64,000 nucleotides of DNA from Halalkalibacter oceani (GTDB lineage: Bacteria; Bacillota; Bacilli; Bacillales; Bacillaceae_D). The translations under genes and the position numbers were made by a program. The DNA is taken from contig NZ_JBEPKD010000001.1 in the NCBI RefSeq assembly GCF_040544555.1, positions 620,001-684,000 on the forward strand, given 5' to 3'. The notes below the pieces were generated by a model that saw only the letters and a program-made list of their open reading frames with translations, was not told where the DNA came from and ran no database searches. Positions within the stretch are counted from its first letter, which is position 1. Each line of letters starts with the position of its first letter. Positions 15,738 to 25,066 of this stretch are shown in pieces.

Positions 15738-17302
15738 AAATTCTCATGATATGTACAGAAAAGTTACCCGTTCCGCCAGTACGTGGAGGAGCGATCCAAA
15801 CCTATATTGATGGCGTTTCACGAATGCTTAGTAAACAATATCAGCTTACCATTCTCGGTACACCTGATGAGAGCTTGCCGGATGAAGAAATCGTCGATCA
15901 AATCCGCTATGTTCGTATTCCCGGAGAGCTTCTTGAGATCTACCAAGAAGGTGTGGTCCAATTTTTACAAGAAAATTCGTTTGATATCATACACATTTTT
16001 AATCGGCCACGACTCGTAGCCGCTGTAAGAGAGCATGCACCAAATGCACGTCTTGTATTAAGTATGCACAATGACATGTTTACGCCTCAGAAGATTCAAG
16101 CAGAAAAAGCCCTTTCCGCCATTCAAGAGCTTGATAAAATCATAACCGTTAGCGATTATGTTGGAAAAACCATTTCTGACTCGTTTCCAGAAGCAGCTCC
16201 TAAACTCAAAACAATTTATTCTGGAGTTGATCTAGGTCGCTTCGTTCCACCAACGTCAAGTCAGGCTAAAGAGATGCGCAATGAAGTCCGGCAAGAGCAC
16301 GGTCTTGTAAACAAAAAAGTGATTCTCTTTGCCGGGCGACTGTCTGCTAATAAAGGTGCCGATATTCTTGTGCAAGCAATGAATGAATTGGCCAAAGAGC
16401 ATTCCAATATTGCGCTCGTCCTCGTTGGGAGTAAATGGTTTAGTGTTAATGAAGTGAGTGATTATGTCGCTTATGTCCGTGCACTAGCAGCCAAGCTATC
16501 GATTCCGGTGGTTAACACAGGGTTTGTATCGCCTAATGAAATTCAGCGCTGGTTTGCGGCGGCAGACGTTTTTGTTTGTCCTTCCCAATGGCAGGAACCT
16601 CTAGCCCGGGTTCATTATGAGGCGATGGCTTCAGGGTTACCAATTGTAACTACTGCCCGTGGGGGCAATCCAGAGGTCATCATCCCAAATGAAAATGGCT
16701 TTGTCGTGGAAGAGGCTGATAACCCACACGCTTTCATTGAACCATTGTCAACTTTGCTCGAAAATCCTCACTTGGCACAACGGATGGGCGCTATGGGCCG
16801 AAATTTAGCAGAAGAAAAATATACCTGGGAACGAGTAGCTAATGACATCCTCGACGTTTGGAATGAACTGGAAGGAAAGATGCAAAATGACTTACCTATT
16901 AATGATGAAGAGACCACTACAACCATGCTTGCAAATGAAGATGGAATAGAGCCATCCGACCACACAGATGAATTACCACCTGCAAACGTACAGCTAGCTA
17001 GCGACCTCAAACAAGGTAGCAACAAGAAAACAAAAGAAGAGAAGCTAAGATCCTTACTCCTGTTAGAACTTACTCACCACTCCTCCTTACTAGATACCAT
17101 GATGCAAACAGTAAAGCAACGTGCGATCGATAATCGTACAAAAGACTTATCTAGCCTTGTTCGTCAAATCATGAGCGAAACTGAATCTTATTTCAGTCAA
17201 TCAGAGACAGCAAAAATAATTCGGGATACCAATGATTCAACAACTGCAAAACTATTTCATACCCTTCTTCAGAACCAGCGCAGGAAAAGAAAAAGCGGTT
17301 AA
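15734..17302 (+). CDS. cotSA: Spore-coat glycosyltransferase (GT4), CotSA/YtcC-like, with long C-terminal extension
   Basis: Residues 1-380 are a GT-B family 4 glycosyltransferase: RGGAIQTYIDGVSRML in the acceptor domain, then FAGRLSANKGADIL and the donor-binding E-x7-E region ARVHYEAMASGLPIV with a GGNPEVI loop. Relatives in B. subtilis are about 377-407 residues; this one is 522, with about 130 extra residues that are hydrophilic (SNKKTKEEKLRS onwards) and look helical. The extension may anchor it in the coat. Translationally coupled to cotS. Likely uses sugar nucleotides made by the UDP-sugar genes next door. Confidence 0.86.
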   Translation: MKILMICTEKLPVPPVRGGAIQTYIDGVSRMLSKQYQLTILGTPDESLPDEEIVDQIRYVRIPGELLEIYQEGVVQFLQENSFDIIHIFNRPRLVAAVREHAPNARLVLSMHNDMFTPQKIQAEKALSAIQELDKIITVSDYVGKTISDSFPEAAPKLKTIYSGVDLGRFVPPTSSQAKEMRNEVRQEHGLVNKKVILFAGRLSANKGADILVQAMNELAKEHSNIALVLVGSKWFSVNEVSDYVAYVRALAAKLSIPVVNTGFVSPNEIQRWFAAADVFVCPSQWQEPLARVHYEAMASGLPIVTTARGGNPEVIIPNENGFVVEEADNPHAFIEPLSTLLENPHLAQRMGAMGRNLAEEKYTWERVANDILDVWNELEGKMQNDLPINDEETTTTMLANEDGIEPSDHTDELPPANVQLASDLKQGSNKKTKEEKLRSLLLLELTHHSSLLDTMMQTVKQRAIDNRTKDLSSLVRQIMSETESYFSQSETAKIIRDTNDSTTAKLFHTLLQNQRRKRKSG

Positions 17303-17347
17303 AATTTTGATCGTTAACGAGTCATTCAATCTTCCTTAATGTTGCCC

Positions 17348-17386
17348 GGAGCTGGCCAAAGGTCCTGATTGCCTTTGGCCCAGTTC
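17348..17386. terminator. Hairpin between convergent glycosyltransferase and epimerase genes
   Basis: GAGCTGGCCAAAGG and CCTTTGGCCCAGTTC pair around a 9-nt loop, with an inner AAAGG/CCTTT arm seen in several other terminators of this window. No long T run follows, so termination is probable rather than certain. Confidence 0.55.
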
Positions 17387-17419
17387 AACAGTTATAGGAA
17401 GGCTAGATATAAGTCAAGT

Positions 17420-18370
17420 TTATTTGATGTAGAGAGCTGTAAGGTAGGCAATTTCTTTACGTAATCCCGTTTTCAAATCTGTCGAAGGGTTATAATCTAG
17501 CAAGTTTTTTGCTTTCGATATATCGGCCCAAGTCTGAGAAGGTTCCCCATGCACACTAGGCTTCCATTTTATAATTGCCTTCTGACCGAGCAAATCTTCA
17601 ATTATCGAAACAACTTCCCGTATCGAAGCACGCTCCTTTCCACCAATATTTATCACCTCACCAATAACACCCGGCGAATGCATAACAGCAGCAGTTGCTT
17701 GAATGCAATCATCAATATAAGTAAAGTCTCTAGTCTGGGAACCATCTCCAAAAATCGTAATCGCTCGCCCTTCAAGCATTTGCTGAATAAATAGATGAAA
17801 GGCCATGTCGCTACGTTGTCTCGGTCCATAAACCGTAAAATAACGCAAGATTGTCACAGGTAGACCAAAACTTCTTTGATATATATAACAAAGATGCTCA
17901 GCCGTTAATTTTGTTATTCCATAAGGTGATAATGGAGAAAGCTTGGCATTCTCACTAACCTTCCCAGTTTTTTCACCATAGACGGAGGAGGTTGAGGCAA
18001 AGATTAAATTTTTCAACGAAGGCTGCTGCTTGCACGCTTCTAGCAAACGCTGAGTACCTTCGATATTATAGGTGGAATACAAAGCGAAGTCATCTCCCCA
18101 ACTCGACCGTACACCAGGCATTCCTGCAAGGTGATAGATATAATCCACACCTTCTAGGATCCTTTCCCACTGAATGGTTAAAAGATTCTCCTTCAAAAAC
18201 GTAAAGCGTGAAGATGTCAGTAGATGACTCAGATTCTTCTCCTTGATTGTTTGCTTTGTTGGTCCAAGAAAGGCATCGATACCGATAACCTGACAGTCTT
18301 CATGTTTTAAAAGTTCCTCACAAAGACTTGAACCAATAAAACCAGCAGCCCCTGTTACGATAATTTTCAT
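17420..18370 (-). CDS. ytcB: NAD-dependent sugar-nucleotide epimerase/dehydratase, YtcB-like
   Basis: Extended SDR enzyme of 316 residues acting on UDP-sugars. The Rossmann glycine motif GAAGFIGSSL is at residues 7-16, the catalytic pair appears as YGITKLTAEHLC (Y-x3-K), the active-site serine as ASTSSVYG, and YGPRQRSDMAF fits the substrate-binding end. It overlaps the UDP-glucose dehydrogenase gene upstream by 4 nt (ATGA), so UDP-glucuronate is the probable substrate and UDP-galacturonate the likely product. Same gene pairing as ytcA-ytcB of the B. subtilis spore-polysaccharide operon. Confidence 0.87.
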   Translation of the reverse strand: MKIIVTGAAGFIGSSLCEELLKHEDCQVIGIDAFLGPTKQTIKEKNLSHLLTSSRFTFLKENLLTIQWERILEGVDYIYHLAGMPGVRSSWGDDFALYSTYNIEGTQRLLEACKQQPSLKNLIFASTSSVYGEKTGKVSENAKLSPLSPYGITKLTAEHLCYIYQRSFGLPVTILRYFTVYGPRQRSDMAFHLFIQQMLEGRAITIFGDGSQTRDFTYIDDCIQATAAVMHSPGVIGEVINIGGKERASIREVVSIIEDLLGQKAIIKWKPSVHGEPSQTWADISKAKNLLDYNPSTDLKTGLRKEIAYLTALYIK

Positions 18371-19647
18371 GGTCGCCCCACTCCCACATACTCGAATCCA
18401 TGCTCTTTAAGCAGTAAAGGGTCAATGACATTACGACAATCGAGTACAACCTTTCCTTTCATCCATTTCGAAATCAGTGTCCAATCAACCGTATGAAACA
18501 TCTCCCATTCTGTCGCAATCACTAACCCATCTCTGCCTTTTATTGACTCATAAATGGAGGAATGAACTGTCACTTCTTGTATGGAAATGGAGGCTACAGG
18601 ATCATATACATGAACCCTACATCCTTTCCTAGTCAGTAGGTTTATTAGCTTTACCGCTTGAGAGTTACGAATATCGTCTGTATTCGGTTTAAATGTGGCA
18701 CCCCATACCGCAATTGAAACGTCCGGAAAATTCGTCAAGGACTTTCTGAGTTTCTGACAATAAAGGCTTAGCTGCTCTTCATTAATCAGCTGTGTCGCTT
18801 GCAAAAGGTGGGGGGTAATCTCCTTTTGTTTTGCTGCATACTCAAGTGCTTTCACATCCTTTGGAAAGCAAGAACCACCATATCCCAATCCTGCTTGTAA
18901 AAATGATGAGCCGATTCGAGGATCCATGCCTATTCCTTTTGCTACCTCTGTGACATCTACTTGATAAGCATCACAAATTCTAGCTATTTCATTTATAAAG
19001 GAGATCTTCATGGCTAAAAATGAATTGGCTGTATACTTAATCATTTCTGCCCCAGCCAAACTCGTTATTAGATAAGGCGCATTTATTTCCTGGTATAACT
19101 CCTTCAATTGCTCAACGGCCTCTACTTGATCCGTTCCAATAATAATTTTATCCGGTTGACACATGTCGTGAATGGCGGTACCTTCCCGAAGAAACTCTGG
19201 ATTAGAAACGACAGTAATAAACTGAGATCGTACCCCTGCATGGATGAGCTTATTTTTAATCCATTCATTTGTTCCAATTGGTACAGTACTCTTCGTTACA
19301 ATTATCTTAGGTTGAGTTATGAGAGGGACAAGCTCATTTATAATCTGCTCGATGAAATCCAAATTAGGTTCTCCATTTGGTCCCTCTGGCGTCCCAACTG
19401 CAATAAAAAGCAGGTGACACGCCTTTACCGCTTCCGCTAAATCAGTCGTAAAGACGAGCTTCCCTTTTTCTAGACTTTCTTTGATCCATTCTTCCAGGCC
19501 CGGTTCATAGATCGGGATTCGACCCGCTTTTAAATCTTCCACTTTTTCATCTTCTTTTTCAACACAATACACATCATGTCCCCATTTTGCGAATACCGCT
19601 GAAATTGTTAATCCCACGTATCCCGCGCCAATGACACCCACATTCAT
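18367..19647 (-). CDS. ytcA: UDP-glucose 6-dehydrogenase, YtcA/TuaD-like
   Basis: Oxidises UDP-glucose to UDP-glucuronate with two NAD+. The 426-residue protein has GAGYVGL at residues 7-13, TKSTVPIGT, the catalytic cysteine in GYGGSCFPKD, and the C-terminal UDP-binding domain with WGATFKPNTDDIRNS. It is divergent from the UTP-glucose-1-phosphate uridylyltransferase gene, which makes its substrate, and coupled to the epimerase. The three gene products form one supply line of acidic sugar nucleotides for spore-coat glycan. Confidence 0.92.
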   Translation of the reverse strand: MNVGVIGAGYVGLTISAVFAKWGHDVYCVEKEDEKVEDLKAGRIPIYEPGLEEWIKESLEKGKLVFTTDLAEAVKACHLLFIAVGTPEGPNGEPNLDFIEQIINELVPLITQPKIIVTKSTVPIGTNEWIKNKLIHAGVRSQFITVVSNPEFLREGTAIHDMCQPDKIIIGTDQVEAVEQLKELYQEINAPYLITSLAGAEMIKYTANSFLAMKISFINEIARICDAYQVDVTEVAKGIGMDPRIGSSFLQAGLGYGGSCFPKDVKALEYAAKQKEITPHLLQATQLINEEQLSLYCQKLRKSLTNFPDVSIAVWGATFKPNTDDIRNSQAVKLINLLTRKGCRVHVYDPVASISIQEVTVHSSIYESIKGRDGLVIATEWEMFHTVDWTLISKWMKGKVVLDCRNVIDPLLLKEHGFEYVGVGRP

Positions 19648-19864
19648 AGGACTACTCCTTCCTCAACGTGACCTTCTTTTCTATGGTTGTATTATCTTAT
19701 TGGAACAGGTGGAAGGTGGTGAGAAAAGAACATAAGATCAAACAAATACCTAGCAATAACGTTCCACAACGCCCGTTTCTTTGCGGACAAATTCCTTTAA
19801 ACTGTGTATTGAATACGATAAATTGTATAGATACAGCCAGACGATTATAGAGGGGGAAATATAA

Positions 19865-20677
19865 ATGACAATAAAAAAAGCAGTCATTCCTGCCGCAGGT
19901 TATGGCACAAGAAACCTCCCGATTACGAAAGTCATTCCGAAAGAAATGTTTCCAATTCACGGAAAACCCGCTATTCACTACGTAGTAGAGGAAGCGCTTA
20001 CAGCCGGAATTAAAGAAATCTTAATCATTGTCTCCCGAAACAAAAACATGATTATGGATTATTTCGATCGTTCGCTTGAATTGGAATATTTTTTGAAGAA
20101 AACGAACAAACATGATCTACTTAAGGATTTGTTTCTTCCTCCGATTCATATTCAATATATTCGCCAGCCTTTCGCTACGGGCCTAGGGGGTGCCCTCTCA
20201 CTCGCAGAACCATTTATTGCTGATCAGCCTTTCGCCGTTCTGTTACCGGACGATGTCTTCGTCAAGAAAGAGCACGGTCTACCATTGTTAATGAAGACCT
20301 ATCAAACAAGACAAGCAAATGTGATTGGAGTTGAAACGGTTGCGGAGCAATGGTTACATCAATATGGTGTCATTAAAGAGAGGAAAGTGGAAGAAAACCT
20401 GTATGAACTCCTTGATATTGTCGAAAAACCTTCCTCATCGCCTCCATCAAATTTAGCAGTAATTGGTCGTTATATTTTTCATCCAGAGATTTTCTCATTT
20501 TTAAAAAAAGTAAAACCAGATAGCAAAGGTGAATATCAACTAACCGATGCCATAAAGAGTATGTTGCAAAAGACAATCAGCTATGGACAGGGAGGGTTAG
20601 GAGAGCGCTTTGATATTGGAACAGACGAAGGCTACTTCCGATTGCTTGAAAAGCTACGTACCAAAAAGGACTCCTGA
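19865..20677 (+). CDS. ytdA: UTP-glucose-1-phosphate uridylyltransferase, YtdA/GtaB-like
   Basis: Makes UDP-glucose from UTP and glucose-1-phosphate. The N-terminus IPAAGYGTRNLPITKVIPKEM is the nucleotide-binding loop, with Asn-Leu replacing the more usual Phe-Leu after the arginine. LPDDV holds the metal-binding aspartates and EKP the sugar-binding stretch. It is 270 residues, somewhat shorter than housekeeping GtaB (about 290), which together with location supports the sporulation paralogue YtdA. AGAGGGGG precedes the ATG. Confidence 0.88.
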   Translation: MTIKKAVIPAAGYGTRNLPITKVIPKEMFPIHGKPAIHYVVEEALTAGIKEILIIVSRNKNMIMDYFDRSLELEYFLKKTNKHDLLKDLFLPPIHIQYIRQPFATGLGGALSLAEPFIADQPFAVLLPDDVFVKKEHGLPLLMKTYQTRQANVIGVETVAEQWLHQYGVIKERKVEENLYELLDIVEKPSSSPPSNLAVIGRYIFHPEIFSFLKKVKPDSKGEYQLTDAIKSMLQKTISYGQGGLGERFDIGTDEGYFRLLEKLRTKKDS

Positions 20678-20697
20678 TGATAAATCATAAGAGTCCT
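20663..20697 (-). terminator. Terminator after the methyltransferase gene
   Basis: On the minus strand AGGACTC and GAGTCCT pair, followed by TTTTTGG. The T run is on the minus strand, so it serves the methyltransferase gene; it also overlaps the 3' end of the converging uridylyltransferase gene. Confidence 0.65.
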
Positions 20698-20753
20698 CCC
20701 TCAACAAACTTGTATGAAACTGTTTCCTCGAGCAGTGTCCCCCTCCTCTACTA

Positions 20754-21524
20754 CTAACTTTTTTCAGCCATAAGCACCATTTCGTCAACCGTAACCGCTC
20801 GAATGTTTCCGCCTTCTTCCTGAACTTGATAATATGACTTGCAAACCGGATCCGCTGCCTCAATATAACGGTTGACCTCATATACTTGCTCCGCGTTCTC
20901 CGTCGTTCTTTTCACCCATACAGGATAGTCGTACGTTTTCTTTTTCAGCTCTTTCCGCGTGACAACGAGCTGTGCGCTGTCAATCAAGCTGCTCCATTCT
21001 TTCACAGATAAGCAGCGGACATGGCTATGGTCACGCTTTTTTTCAAATGTGTTCATGAAGGTTGCCAACTGGTCATCGTCCGGCACTACATTGTCGATAA
21101 GCAGGAAGCGGCCGCCCGGCTTCAGCACTCGCTCTGCCTCTCTCACAAAAGCTTCCGGATCCGGGAAATGGTGCGGGGCGATGCGGCATGTGACAATGTC
21201 AAAGCTCTGTTCCAAAAACGGCAGCGCTTCGGCATCGGCCAAGACATAGAAGATATTTCCGATCTGCTGTAAATGCTGTCTCGTATTAGCGAGCATTCCC
21301 TCTGTCAAATCGGCGGCGACAACCTGTGTCACTGCTGGCGCCAGCTTTTTCGCCACATGTCCCCCACCTGTCGCAATGTCCAACGCGATCGCCGCGTCAT
21401 CTGGCTGAAGCCATTCAAGCAATTGATCCAGGTCACTGCTTTGGGCGTGCGACCGGCTCTTCACATACTCATTCGCATTTCGGCTGAATTGTTGCTTTAC
21501 TCGCCTTTTTGCTTCTTCGCTCAT
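20754..21524 (-). CDS. Class I SAM-dependent methyltransferase
   Basis: A 256-residue soluble methyltransferase of the UbiE/YcgJ-like group. SAM motif I is ALDIATGGGHVA, the acidic ribose contact AADLTEGML follows, then DAEALPF and LLIDNV at motifs II-III. The start is one of two adjacent ATGs; AGGGTGG is better spaced from the second. Substrate is unknown. It is transcribed alone, between the spore-polysaccharide locus and an aldo/keto reductase gene, with no visible link to either. Confidence 0.82.
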   Translation of the reverse strand: MSEEAKRRVKQQFSRNANEYVKSRSHAQSSDLDQLLEWLQPDDAAIALDIATGGGHVAKKLAPAVTQVVAADLTEGMLANTRQHLQQIGNIFYVLADAEALPFLEQSFDIVTCRIAPHHFPDPEAFVREAERVLKPGGRFLLIDNVVPDDDQLATFMNTFEKKRDHSHVRCLSVKEWSSLIDSAQLVVTRKELKKKTYDYPVWVKRTTENAEQVYEVNRYIEAADPVCKSYYQVQEEGGNIRAVTVDEMVLMAEKS

Positions 21525-21629
21525 CATTACCACCCTTTCTTCATAGCTGACCACATGCCATTACTTATCTATATGTAGAAAGACTAAAAAACAGTTAGAA
21601 CGGAACGATGGCCGCTGACAGTTGCTCAG

Positions 21630-22616
21630 TTAGCGGGCGAACTTTTCAAGAAAACGCTGTGGATATTCACTCGGCAGCCTGCTGACCTCATCAAGCTTCT
21701 GCCATTGTTCAGAAGTGAGCTGCCAGCCAATACTGCCGATGTTTTCTTCAAATTGATCAAAGCTTGTCGCTCCGAAAATAGGGGAGGTGATCTCTTCCTT
21801 TTGCAGCAGCCAGTTGAGCGCAACCTGGGCCGGCGTTTTACCGGTCTCGGCCGCTACGTCACAAACCTCCTCAAGGATCGTAAAGTTTTTCTCAAGCGCG
21901 CGCTTTTCCCAGCTCGATTCGCCTACGCCTCTCGACAGCCGGCCCGATGCAGGGGTTTCCCCTTTTTGATACTTTCCTGTTAAAAAGCCGCCGCCGAGAG
22001 GAGCCCACGGAATCACGCCGACGGTTTCTTCTTTGCAAAGCGGAAGCATCTCCCGGTCAATTTCGCGATTGATCAGGCTGTACTGCGGCTGAATCGAAAT
22101 AAAGCGGGCCAGGTTGTGAAATTCACTGTACGACAAAGCTTTCATCATTTGCCACGCCAAAAAATTAGAGCAGCCGATGTAGCGTACCTTCCCGGACCGG
22201 ACAAGATCATCGAGGGCGCGCACTGCTTCTTCAATCGGCGTAAGATTATCCCATACATGGAGCTGGTAAAGGTCAATATAATCCGTTTCGAGCCGCCTCA
22301 GGCTCTGGTCGACTCCTTCCATGATCCGGTGACGGGAATAACCGAAATCATTCGGCCCTTCACCGACGCGCATCCTGACCTTTGTCGCCAGTACGACTTC
22401 ACTGCGTCTGTCTTTGATCGCTTTGCCGACAATACGCTCTGATTCTCCTTTGACATACACATCGGCGGTATCAAGAAAATTGCCGCCACGATCAAGAAAA
22501 CGATGGATCATTTCAATTGAATCTGCCTCATTGACTTCATTGCCGAACGTCATCGTCCCAAGGCAGAGCTCAGACACTAACAGACCGCTTTTCCCCAACT
22601 GCTTATATCGCATCAT
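21630..22616 (-). CDS. Aldo/keto reductase
   Basis: NADPH-dependent reductase of aldehydes or ketones, 328 residues. The catalytic tetrad is recognisable: Asp49 and Tyr54 in FLDTADVY, Lys79 in LATKV, His120 in LYQLH. RYIGCSNF and the C-terminal PIFGATS phosphate-binding region are intact. It belongs to the YajO/IolS-like group with FGNEVNE near the start. AAGGAG precedes paired ATG codons. Monocistronic by spacing; substrate unknown. Confidence 0.87.
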   Translation of the reverse strand: MMRYKQLGKSGLLVSELCLGTMTFGNEVNEADSIEMIHRFLDRGGNFLDTADVYVKGESERIVGKAIKDRRSEVVLATKVRMRVGEGPNDFGYSRHRIMEGVDQSLRRLETDYIDLYQLHVWDNLTPIEEAVRALDDLVRSGKVRYIGCSNFLAWQMMKALSYSEFHNLARFISIQPQYSLINREIDREMLPLCKEETVGVIPWAPLGGGFLTGKYQKGETPASGRLSRGVGESSWEKRALEKNFTILEEVCDVAAETGKTPAQVALNWLLQKEEITSPIFGATSFDQFEENIGSIGWQLTSEQWQKLDEVSRLPSEYPQRFLEKFAR

Positions 22617-22679
22617 AATCTCTCCTTTTCCTTCTTATCCACTCCTTTCCAGCATAATTGATTTTTCTAACTATTGCAT

Positions 22680-23789
22680 CTATCTTTCTTGCTGTTCAAG
22701 GTCAACTTTTATTACATAATCGTCAGAATCCTGCGAAACTCCTCTTCCATCACGATTATTCGTCATAAAATAGAGCGACTGCCCGTCAACAAAGAGATCA
22801 CGAATTCTCCCATAGCCTTCAAGCCATGTCGTAAACTCGGCCGTCTCCAGGTTGAGGGCGTAAATTCCTTCCCCGCGGAGTCCGGCTACATACAGGACAT
22901 CTCCGGCAATAGCCACTCCCGAAGGAGCCCATGTGTCTTCACCGGAATGAATTAGAGGAGCGCTCAAGCCTTCTTCCGTCTCATCACCTCTGACGATCGG
23001 CCAGCCGTAATTGGCGCCCGGTTCGATCAGGTTGATTTCATCATGCGCGTTTGAGCCGTGCTCGCTGCTGTAAAGCGTCCCGGCTCCATCCCAGGCCAGC
23101 CCTTGCGGATTGCGGTGACCATAGGAATAGACATAGGAATCTTCCCATGGATTGTCTTCCGGAACCGTTCCATCAAGCTCAAGCCTAAGAATCGTTCCCG
23201 CCATCGCCTCACGCTCCTGCGCCAGCTCCTCGATCCCGGCATCCCCTGTTGTCGCGTACAGCTTTTCATCCGGTCCAAGCGCCAGCCGACCGCCATTGTG
23301 AATGGTTCCGCCTGGAATCCCGGCAAGCAGCTCTTCTTCCTCTATCCACTGTCCATCCTCTGACTGGCTGATGACCGCAATTCGATTCAAGATTTCATTA
23401 TCTTCCTCATACGTATGATAAACAAAAGCACGGCCATCCTCGGCATAATCCGGCGACAGCACAAAGCCAAGCAGACCACCTTCTCCTTCTGCCAGCACTT
23501 CATGCTCAAGCACGACATCCGCTCTTTCTTCTTGTCCCTCTTCAATCGTAACAATGCTTCCATTACGCTCGGTTACAAAGATCGTCTCTCCTGATTTTGC
23601 AATCGCCCACGGCACCTCCAGCTGCTCGGCGATCACTTCAACCGGCTCACCCTCTTCTGCCTGCTCAGTCTCCCCGCCATTTGCTTCAGCCGCGTCCTCT
23701 TGCATCGGTTCGCTGCCACTTTCCTCAGGTCCGGTGCTTGAACACGCCACGCTTACGGCAATCAGCACCATTATTAACAAATATTTCAT
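22680..23789 (-). CDS. PQQ-dependent sugar dehydrogenase-like lipoprotein (YliI/Asd family)
   Basis: An exported beta-propeller of the glucose/sorbosone dehydrogenase family. The signal peptide ends in the lipobox VSVAC (Cys16). A very acidic linker follows (EESGSEPMQED onwards), then the propeller with VPWAIAKSG, EGGLLGF, HNGGRLALGPDEKLYATTGD and YSYGHRNPQGLAWD, all family landmarks. Known relatives oxidise aldose sugars with PQQ, but no PQQ synthesis genes are in view. The start follows GGAGGTG at 6 nt. The low pI fits life at high pH or salt. Confidence 0.85.
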   Translation of the reverse strand: MKYLLIMVLIAVSVACSSTGPEESGSEPMQEDAAEANGGETEQAEEGEPVEVIAEQLEVPWAIAKSGETIFVTERNGSIVTIEEGQEERADVVLEHEVLAEGEGGLLGFVLSPDYAEDGRAFVYHTYEEDNEILNRIAVISQSEDGQWIEEEELLAGIPGGTIHNGGRLALGPDEKLYATTGDAGIEELAQEREAMAGTILRLELDGTVPEDNPWEDSYVYSYGHRNPQGLAWDGAGTLYSSEHGSNAHDEINLIEPGANYGWPIVRGDETEEGLSAPLIHSGEDTWAPSGVAIAGDVLYVAGLRGEGIYALNLETAEFTTWLEGYGRIRDLFVDGQSLYFMTNNRDGRGVSQDSDDYVIKVDLEQQER

Positions 23790-23912
23790 CCAAAACACCT
23801 CCATTAACGCTTATTCACCGCCAACAGGCTTGTTAAACGTCTTTTACGGGTTTATCGCAACAAGGCACAGGACTGTTCCCTCTCCGTAAGCAACATCGGA
23901 TTGCCCTCTTAG

Positions 23913-23978
23913 AAAAAAAAGCGCCCGAAAGGCTGTTCCCAAAAGGTTCATCTCCCTTTTGAAACTGCCCCGGCGCTT
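23913..23978 (-). terminator. Strong terminator after thiY
   Basis: A long imperfect hairpin (AAGCGCC with GGGCGCTT, inner arm CAAAAGG with CCTTTTG) ends in a run of eight T on the minus strand, about 27 nt after the thiY stop. Confidence 0.85.
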
Positions 23979-24004
23979 GTCCACGGTCCGTTAAACTCCC
24001 GGCA

Positions 24005-25045
24005 TCACTCTTCTGCCAAATTTACATAGATATCAGCAAGCTCTGGAGCCTGTTCAATCAACTCATAATCGAGCATCCAGTCAATCGTTTCCTGCCATGC
24101 GGCTTCGTCCTGGCTGCCGAAGCCTGAGTCAGAGGCCATTTTCGGTAAAAGAATGTCGAGGCTTTCCTGCTCGACTTCCTCAATTAAAGGAAAATTCGCT
24201 TCATCCTGTTCTGCGAAGAGAATCGCTAACGCTTCCTCCGGCTGCTCGGTCATATATTGATACCCTTTTGTTGCGGCGCGCCAGAAAGCAGCAATATCCG
24301 CCTCACGCTCCTGCCAAGTCTGATCGTTCGTGACGACGACAAGCTCATAATAGCTTGGCACTCCGTAGTCGACCGGATTAAAATAGCGGGTTTCATAGCC
24401 ATTATGCCGCAGCACCGGCACTTCATGATTGATGTACGCCCCCAGCACGGCATCCACCTGGCCGCTTACAATCGATGACCCTAATTCAAATCCGACATCA
24501 ATCATTTGCACATCATCAGGATTTCCACCATCGTGCTGGACAATTGTTTTTAAAATCGACTCATTCAACGGAATGCCCGGATAGCCAACCTGCTTTCCTT
24601 CTAAATCCTTCGGTGATTGAATGCTGCTATCCTCCAAAAAGACAGCATGGTTAAGCGGCGAGCGGACAATCGCCGCCACAGCCTTGACCGGAACGTCCTG
24701 CGTTGCGCGGGCGACAACAACATCCGGCTGGTAGGTGATGCCAAGCGTCATTTGCCCGGCAGCAGCTAAATTGATCGGATCGGTCGGGTTCGTTGGAAAA
24801 TGAATCTCCACATCAAGTCCTTCCTCCTCAAAGAATCCCTGATCCTGGGCGACATAGAGGAAGCTGTGCACCGCATTCGGGTACCAGTCAAGCATAATAT
24901 CAATTTTGGCCAGCTCAGCTTCCTGCCCGGCTTCTGGACTTTGCCCTTCTGCCGCCTCTTCAGTTGGCGCCTGCTCCTCTCCTCCGCACGCTGCCAGCAA
25001 CATCATACTTGCTGTCATCAAACTCGCTATGATCCATTTTTTCAT
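24005..25045 (-). CDS. thiY: Pyrimidine-precursor ABC transporter substrate-binding lipoprotein, ThiY-like (NMT1/THI5 family)
   Basis: Captures formylaminopyrimidine or a related thiamine breakdown product outside the cell. The lipobox is LLAAC (Cys20) and an acidic linker follows. The NMT1/THI5 fold is shown by IDIMLDWYPNAVHSFLYVAQDQGFF, FPTNPTDPINLAA and GYPGIPLNES. It follows the ylmB gene by 21 nt under one TPP riboswitch, which is the main evidence for a thiamine role. The permease and ATPase partners (ThiX, ThiZ) are not adjacent and must be encoded elsewhere if the system works. Confidence 0.87.
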   Translation of the reverse strand: MKKWIIASLMTASMMLLAACGGEEQAPTEEAAEGQSPEAGQEAELAKIDIMLDWYPNAVHSFLYVAQDQGFFEEEGLDVEIHFPTNPTDPINLAAAGQMTLGITYQPDVVVARATQDVPVKAVAAIVRSPLNHAVFLEDSSIQSPKDLEGKQVGYPGIPLNESILKTIVQHDGGNPDDVQMIDVGFELGSSIVSGQVDAVLGAYINHEVPVLRHNGYETRYFNPVDYGVPSYYELVVVTNDQTWQEREADIAAFWRAATKGYQYMTEQPEEALAILFAEQDEANFPLIEEVEQESLDILLPKMASDSGFGSQDEAAWQETIDWMLDYELIEQAPELADIYVNLAEE

Positions 25046-25066
25046 CGTTTTCTCTCCACTCCTTGT

